This document shows, one piece after another, positions 5,730-6,747 of a DNA stretch of 6,747 bases (the first letter of the stretch is position 1; each line of letters opens with the position of its first letter). The DNA is from an uncultured Clostridium sp. (GTDB lineage: Bacteria; Bacillota; Clostridia; TANB77; CAG-508): assembly GCA_947057875.1 (NCBI GenBank), contig CAMSEX010000065.1, positions 1 through 6,747 of the forward strand. The letters run 5' to 3'. The notes under the pieces are model-generated. The model ran no database searches. It worked only from the letters and a program-made list of their open reading frames with translations, and was not told the DNA's origin. The translations under genes were made by a program, and so were the position numbers.

Positions 5730-5745
5730 TCGACATTTCTCGACA
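5730..5745 (-). promoter_or_regulatory. Tandem Spo0A-box-like sites between divergent promoters
   Basis: On the minus strand TGTCGAG (5745-5739) and TGTCGAT (5735-5729) each match the 0A-box TGTCGAA at 6 of 7 bases. They are in direct orientation with a 10-bp period, the arrangement of tandem 0A boxes at known Spo0A targets. They lie midway between the two -35 boxes (5699 and 5771). Function is inferred from motif and spacing. Confidence 0.45.
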
Positions 5746-5770
5746 ATCACTTTTATTCCAAATCCCTGAC

Positions 5771-5799
5771 TTGCAATTTTTGCCAAAATATGATATAAT
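5771..5799 (+). promoter_or_regulatory. Promoter of the 24-residue membrane microprotein
   Basis: -35 TTGCAA (5771-5776), 17-nt spacer, -10 TATAAT (5794-5799) preceded by TGA, giving an extended -10. Predicted start is near 5806, about 26 nt before the ATG. Confidence 0.75.
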
Positions 5800-5831
5800 A
5801 TATATATAATTATGCATGGGAGGTAAAACTT

Positions 5832-5906
5832 ATGGAATTTTTAGCATTTCCAATAACAATTGTAGTTATTGTTATACTTGCCTGTTTTTTTAAAAGCAAA
5901 AAATAA
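5832..5906 (+). CDS. 24-residue single-pass membrane microprotein
   Basis: A very short gene with every expression signal in place. It has a strong promoter (5771-5799), a near-perfect SD GGGAGG (5818-5823) 8 nt before the ATG, an uninterrupted frame to TAA, and a strong hairpin terminator starting 6 nt after the stop. The peptide begins MEFLAFP, continues with a run of about 13 hydrophobic residues (ITIVVIVILACFF) and ends in KSKK. This predicts one membrane helix with a basic tail inside the cell. It is the only plus-strand gene in the window. The size and shape suit a regulatory membrane peptide, a small-protein partner of a membrane complex, or a type I toxin. I see no clear antisense promoter over it, which argues against a classical type I system. 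I recognise no family; the gene call rests on signals, not homology. Confidence 0.72.
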   Translation: MEFLAFPITIVVIVILACFFKSKK

Positions 5907-5911
5907 CAGCA

Positions 5912-5937
5912 CAAAAGCCCCTGCTACGGGGCTTTTG
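5912..5937. terminator. Bidirectional Rho-independent terminator
   Basis: CAAAAGCCCC (5912-5921), loop TGCTAC, GGGGCTTTTG (5928-5937): a perfect 10-bp stem with a GC-rich core. It is followed by CTTATTTT on the plus strand and by TGCTGTTATTTTTT on the minus strand. It ends both the microprotein transcript (plus) and the Nudix transcript (minus, whose stop is at 5939-5941). Confidence 0.92.
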
Positions 5938-5938
5938 C

Positions 5939-6490
5939 TTATTTTAATTTTTCATTCAATTTTTGATAAACTGGCTTCATATTTTTTTCACTTGTCATTT
6001 CTAAAACTTTACTCATATTTACCCATTTTACGCCACTGTTTTCGTCTTTTTTTATAGTTAATGCCTCCTTTTCATCTGCTTCTAACAAAAAACAACAATC
6101 CAAATGCAAATGCGCAGGCACAAATTTTCCATTCTTCACATGGCTATCCACTGTCAGAATTTGAAGTCCATAAATGTCATTTTGCAAAATTTTCAAATTC
6201 TTTAAACCTGTTTCTTCTTTGGCCTCTTTTAAGGCCACTTGCAACAAATCACAATCGCCATCCGCATGACCACCAGTCCATGCCCAAGATTGATAAATGT
6301 TATGATGTGCCATTAATACCTTCGTTTTCTTCTTATTCACAATCCAATTAGAAGCTGTAAAATGACACATTTTATTCTCTCTTGTCAGCACATCTGCAAA
6401 CATTTCTATGTATGTTAACATCATTTCTTGGTCATTTTTCTCTTGCTCATTATAGGGCTTATAATTTTGTATTTGTTTTTTTAAATCCAT
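5939..6490 (-). CDS. Nudix hydrolase
   Basis: A 183-residue cytoplasmic Nudix-fold hydrolase that would cleave a nucleoside diphosphate linked to another group; substrate unknown. The Nudix box spans residues 74-96 inside WTGGHADGDCDLLQVALKEAKEETGL. Against GX5EX7REUXEEXGU, the catalytic/metal-binding glutamates E89, E92 and E93 are kept, Arg is Lys88, and the first Glu of the pattern is Cys80. The N-terminal leader (NYKPYNEQEKNDQEMML) and the HFTASNWIVN strand before the box are typical of this firmicute group. The start is ATG at 6490: it lies one base after the stop of the upstream gene, with GGAGA (6501-6505) at about 10 nt, so translation is probably coupled. An in-frame ATG at 6532 would add 14 residues inside the upstream gene and is less likely. 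It ends at the terminator at 5912-5937. Confidence 0.92.
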   Translation of the reverse strand: MDLKKQIQNYKPYNEQEKNDQEMMLTYIEMFADVLTRENKMCHFTASNWIVNKKKTKVLMAHHNIYQSWAWTGGHADGDCDLLQVALKEAKEETGLKNLKILQNDIYGLQILTVDSHVKNGKFVPAHLHLDCCFLLEADEKEALTIKKDENSGVKWVNMSKVLEMTSEKNMKPVYQKLNEKLK

Positions 6491-6491
6491 T

Positions 6492-6702
6492 TTAATCCAA
6501 TCTCCACAACTGGAATTTACCAGTAATTTCATCTACTTCTTTTGTGTTCCCATATATAATTGCTCCCAAATATTCCAACTTGTCATTTTCTTTAGCCTTT
6601 ATTGCAGTAACTAATTCATCATCTGTTCTTGTTTCCAACATCTCTTTCGGATAATCTGCCACCAATAACTCAGGGTTATTTTTAGCACAATCAATCGCTG
6701 CT
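6492..6702 (-). CDS. C-terminal fragment of unrecognised protein (5' end missing)
   Basis: The last 69 codons of a gene cut by the contig end (first complete codon at 6701). The visible protein starts AAIDCAKNNPELLVADYP and ends EITGKFQLWRLD. It is mixed alpha/beta in character with no membrane segment: ELLVADYP and LEYLGAIIYG look like strands, TDDELVTAIKAK like a helix. I do not recognise the family, and no catalytic motif is evident. The stop is one base before the Nudix ATG, so the two genes form an operon and are probably translationally coupled. Any apparent N-terminal extension beyond Ala (SSDVCSSDL) is translated adapter and must be ignored. Confidence 0.7.
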
Positions 6703-6747
6703 AGATCGGAAGAGCACACGTCTGAACTCCAGTCACCTCTCGTCATC
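6703..6747. other. Illumina TruSeq adapter with i7 index (not genomic)
   Basis: Starts AGATCGGAAGAGCACACG and continues to CCAGTCAC at 6736. The next 8 bases, CTCTCGTC (6737-6744), are followed by ATC, which begins the constant part after the index, so they read as the sample's i7 barcode. Genomic sequence ends at about 6702. Confidence 0.98.

Noticed and set aside
5832..5937. Classical type I toxin-antitoxin locus
   Set aside because: No convincing minus-strand promoter is visible over the microprotein or its leader that would produce an antisense antitoxin RNA.
1..6728. 26-bp terminal inverted repeats at the two ends of the window, as in a linear plasmid or transposon
   Set aside because: Both copies are TruSeq adapter sequence in opposite orientations, not genomic DNA.
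1..6747. CRISPR array, tRNA, rRNA or insertion sequence
   Set aside because: No regularly spaced repeats, no cloverleaf or rRNA-like segment and no transposase were seen on either strand.

Overview
The window looks like a contig from a low-GC, spore-forming Firmicute, most likely an uncultured clostridium. The base composition is AT-rich, Shine-Dalgarno (SD) sites are strong, TTG and GTG starts are frequent, and there is a YtvI-like sporulation membrane protein and a DUF4321 protein. Both ends are Illumina TruSeq adapter sequence (1-26 and 6703-6747), so genuine genomic DNA runs only from about 27 to 6702 and both terminal genes are cut.

Left part (27-2912, all minus strand): a promoter at 2884-2912 drives an apparent four-gene operon. 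In order of transcription it holds a DUF4321 membrane protein, a putative Mn/heavy-metal exporter of the ArsP_2/'putative manganese transporter' type, a TetR-family regulator and a long-chain acyl-CoA ligase. Spacings are 11-21 nt. The TetR gene carries a one-base frameshift near 1308. The ligase is cut by the contig end just before its conserved YGLTE region. A palindrome covering the -35 box is a candidate operator.

Middle (2940-3710): an AT-rich accessory patch. It contains a 161-codon minus-strand ORF that looks like the C-terminal nuclease module (PD-x8-DLK) of a polymorphic/CdiA-like toxin or phage protein. It has a TTG start, no recognisable partner gene and no immunity gene. It is bracketed by hairpins, with a plus-strand promoter-like sequence on one side and a plus-oriented terminator on the other, so an antisense transcript is possible.

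Right-middle (3706-5404): a two-gene unit, CBS-pair protein then the YtvI/AI-2E family membrane protein (22 nt apart). Upstream lies a 61-nt, three-tier hairpin. Beyond it is a small coiled-coil ORF whose best SD is not followed by any normal start codon.

5590-5937: a divergent regulatory region. Two outward-facing promoters share the same -35 (TTGCAA), the same 17-nt spacer and extended -10 elements. Their -35 boxes form a 9-bp inverted repeat, and two tandem Spo0A-box-like heptamers lie in the middle. The plus-strand promoter drives a 24-residue single-pass membrane microprotein that ends at a strong bidirectional terminator.

Right end (5939-6702, minus strand): a Nudix hydrolase one base downstream of the 3' end of an unrecognised gene cut by the adapter. 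The best candidates for something undescribed are the microprotein with its symmetric, possibly Spo0A-controlled promoter region and the orphan nuclease module. No complete new multi-gene system is demonstrated.
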